This document shows, piece by piece, positions 32,358 to 34,088 of a stretch of 34,088 nt of DNA. Position 1 is the stretch's first letter. Each line of letters begins with the position of its first letter. Made by a program: the position numbers and the translations under genes. The notes below the pieces were generated by a model. The model had not been told where the DNA came from and made no database searches. It saw only the letters and a program-made list of their open reading frames with translations. The stretch spans positions 1 through 34,088 of the forward strand of contig ONCF01000057.1 of assembly GCA_900316275.1 (NCBI GenBank), read 5' to 3'. The DNA is from an uncultured Veillonellaceae bacterium (lineage in GTDB: Bacteria > Bacillota > Negativicutes > Selenomonadales > Selenomonadaceae).

Positions 32358-32421
32358 TATATATTGTCTGAAATAAGGTGTGACTACCAAAAATCAGGCG
32401 TGATAAAGAGGAGACAGAAGC

Positions 32422-33792
32422 ATGTCAGATTTAGTAACCGTCATCTTGGCTGCCGGTAAAGGCACCCGCATGAAATCAAAACTGCCGAAGGTCCTGCATA
32501 AGGCGGGTGGCAAGAGCATGGTGCAGCACGTCATCGATGCGGCCAAGGCAGCGGGCAGCCGCCGCACGGTCGTCATCACGGGCTTTGGCGGCGAGCAGGT
32601 GCGCGCGGCTATCGGCGACCAGGCGGAGTGCGTGGAGCAAAAGGAGCAGTTGGGCACGGGTCATGCCGTGCTGCAGACCAAACAGCTGCTCGCGGACGAA
32701 CAGGGCACGATTATGGTGCTCTGCGGCGATACGCCACTCCTGACAGGCGCACTGCTGAAAAAACTCTACGACGAGCATGTGCAGGCCGCTGCCAAGGCCA
32801 CGGTGCTCACGGCTATCATGCCGGATGCGACGGGCTACGGCCGCATCATCCGCGGCGCGGACGGCTCCGTGGAGAAAATCGTCGAGCACAAGGACGCGAC
32901 GGAGGCGGAGCGTGAGGTGCGCGAGGTCAATTCGGGCATTTACTGCTTTGACGCGCAGGCACTGTTTGCCTCGCTCGCCAAAGTGACGAACGACAACGCG
33001 CAGGGTGAGTACTACCTGCCGGACGTGCTCGGCATCCTCAAGCAGCAGGGTGAGAAAATCTGGGCCGTGGCTGCTGATGACTACGAGGACACGCTGGGCA
33101 TCAACTCGCGCCAGCAGCTTGCGGGTGCGGAGCGCATCCTGCGCCGCCGCAAGAATGAGGCGCTCATGGCGGCGGGTGTGACCATTATGGATCCCGCGAC
33201 GACCTATATTGATGCGGATGTGCAGGTGGGCCGCGATACGGTCATCTACCCGCAGACTTGGCTCGAGGGCAGTACGGTCATCGGCGAGGACTGCGAGATT
33301 GGCCCCTGCGTGCGTTTCCAGAACATGCAGGTTGGCAATCGTGTGACGGGGCAGTTCACCTACGCACATGATGCCGTGGTCGACGATGATGTCATCCTCG
33401 GTCAGTTCACGCATATCCGCCCGAACACGCACCTCGCACCGCGCGTGAAAATCGGCAATTTCGTCGAGGTCAAGAACTCGAACGTCGGCGAGGGCTCGAA
33501 GCTGCCGCATCTCTCCTATATCGGTGATACGGATATGGGCTCGGGTGTCAATATGGGCTGCGGCACCATCACGGTCAACTATGACGGCAAGAAAAAGTTC
33601 CGCACGAAGATTGGCAATGACGCCTTCGTCGGTTGCAACTCGAACCTCGTGGCACCGGTGACGGTGGAGGACAACGGCTACATCGCGGCCGGCTCGACCA
33701 TTACGGACACGGTACCGTCCAAAGGCCTCGCCATTGCGCGCGCGCGTCAGGTCATCATCGAGCATTGGTCGGATAAACGCGACCAGAAGTAA
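32422..33792 (+). CDS. glmU: Bifunctional N-acetylglucosamine-1-phosphate uridyltransferase / glucosamine-1-phosphate acetyltransferase
   Basis: The 456-residue enzyme that makes UDP-GlcNAc for peptidoglycan and envelope glycans. The N-terminal uridyltransferase (about 1-230) has LAAGKGTRMKSKLPKVLH, CGDTPLL and EVNSGIYCF. The C-terminal left-handed beta helix acetyltransferase has hexapeptide repeats, RPNTHLA, GNFVEVKNSNVGEGSK, HLSYIGDTDMG and NYDGKKKFRT. Length is normal. GAGGAGA precedes the ATG. The glmU-prs order is widely conserved in Firmicutes. Confidence 0.98.
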   Translation: MSDLVTVILAAGKGTRMKSKLPKVLHKAGGKSMVQHVIDAAKAAGSRRTVVITGFGGEQVRAAIGDQAECVEQKEQLGTGHAVLQTKQLLADEQGTIMVLCGDTPLLTGALLKKLYDEHVQAAAKATVLTAIMPDATGYGRIIRGADGSVEKIVEHKDATEAEREVREVNSGIYCFDAQALFASLAKVTNDNAQGEYYLPDVLGILKQQGEKIWAVAADDYEDTLGINSRQQLAGAERILRRRKNEALMAAGVTIMDPATTYIDADVQVGRDTVIYPQTWLEGSTVIGEDCEIGPCVRFQNMQVGNRVTGQFTYAHDAVVDDDVILGQFTHIRPNTHLAPRVKIGNFVEVKNSNVGEGSKLPHLSYIGDTDMGSGVNMGCGTITVNYDGKKKFRTKIGNDAFVGCNSNLVAPVTVEDNGYIAAGSTITDTVPSKGLAIARARQVIIEHWSDKRDQK

Positions 33793-33841
33793 CAGGCGAT
33801 AAGTGTAACAAGGTGCACAACGTGTATTTTTCCTGTGATGG

Positions 33842-33871
33842 TTGTTAATCTTTAGGAAACCGTGTTATACT
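33842..33871 (+). promoter_or_regulatory. prs promoter
   Basis: TTGTTA (33842-33847), an 18-bp spacer and TATACT (33866-33871). The leader holds a small CGTGA/TCACG hairpin (33886-33903) and the GGAGG site at 33941-33945. Confidence 0.6.
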
Positions 33872-33956
33872 ATCAATACAGGACGCGTGACCTGTTTTTC
33901 ACGTGATTTCGGAAAAGTTCATATCCAGGCAAAGATTTATGGAGGTTTTTTACAAA

Positions 33957-34088
33957 ATGGCTTTAGACACTGGCAATTTATGCATCCTGACCGGTAACGC
34001 CAACCCGGACCTGGCCAAGAAGATTGCTGACCACATCGGCGTCAATCTCTGTGATGCATACGTCGGTCATTTCAACAACGGTGAGACG
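33957..34088 (+). CDS. prs: Ribose-phosphate pyrophosphokinase, N-terminal part (runs off the window)
   Basis: ATG 33957 follows GGAGG at 11 bases. The 44 visible codons read MALDTGNLCILTGNANPDLA and on to VGHFNNGET, matching the start of PRPP synthetase, including the F-x-N/D-GE segment. PRPP feeds purine, pyrimidine, His, Trp and NAD synthesis. The gene is cut by the window edge, not broken. Its place right after glmU is the usual Firmicute order. Confidence 0.93.
   Translation, partial: MALDTGNLCILTGNANPDLAKKIADHIGVNLCDAYVGHFNNGET

Noticed and set aside
32476-33765. A 429-codon minus-strand frame
   Set aside because: Antisense of glmU.

Overview
This 34-kb window is chromosomal DNA, apparently from a GC-rich Negativicutes-type Firmicute (Selenomonadaceae or Veillonellaceae relative). 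The assignment is an inference. It rests on Firmicute gene orders (T-box-pheS-pheT-zapA, glmU-prs), strong GGAGG ribosome binding sites, a few TTG starts, a FeoA/FeoB/FeoB-associated cluster, an Rpn-family remnant and a palindromic hairpin of the CCTCC...GGAGG kind. No tRNA, rRNA or complete insertion sequence was seen.

Layout. Bases 1-1556 are the distal part of a type I-C-like CRISPR array (24 repeats; cas genes and leader lie outside, to the left). It abuts decayed Rpn transposase/nuclease remnants (1627-2186). A T-box leader then controls pheS-pheT-zapA (2276-6577). Next comes a decayed patch: an intact sensor kinase (6697-8187) followed by a broken response regulator and a convergent, truncated LtaS-like sulfatase gene, joined at what looks like a microhomology deletion. 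A small defence/stress block follows: an XRE-Uma2 nuclease fusion, a DinJ/YafQ toxin-antitoxin pair, and an orphan FecE-like ABC ATPase. The feo ferrous-iron operon (12550-15127) has a likely Fur box and is bracketed by two inverted copies of a ~190-bp long-hairpin element. On the minus strand are a soluble FIST-domain chemoreceptor and a short-chain dehydrogenase. leuC-leuD-leuB (18576-21578) follows, with GntR-like operators over its promoter. The minus-strand respiratory block (29361-21921) carries a catalytically dead P1B-ATPase-like protein, cydA, cydB and a fused cydDC. The right end is a plus-strand block: a double ferredoxin protein, ispE, a GntR/FCD regulator, glmU and the start of prs.

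The two most unusual features are repeat systems. First, a ~190-bp intergenic long hairpin is present in three copies plus one fragment. Its outer arms differ between copies but stay perfectly complementary in two of them. Second, a palindrome/minisatellite repeat has inserted several times, always in frame, into the cydDC coding region. One copy sits exactly at the CydD-CydC fusion junction, which resembles the protein-inserted palindromic elements of Rickettsia. The pseudo-P-type ATPase directly upstream of cydABDC has an uninterrupted reading frame but has lost the phosphorylated Asp, the CPC metal motif and the GDGxND motif. It is the best candidate for an undescribed protein function here.
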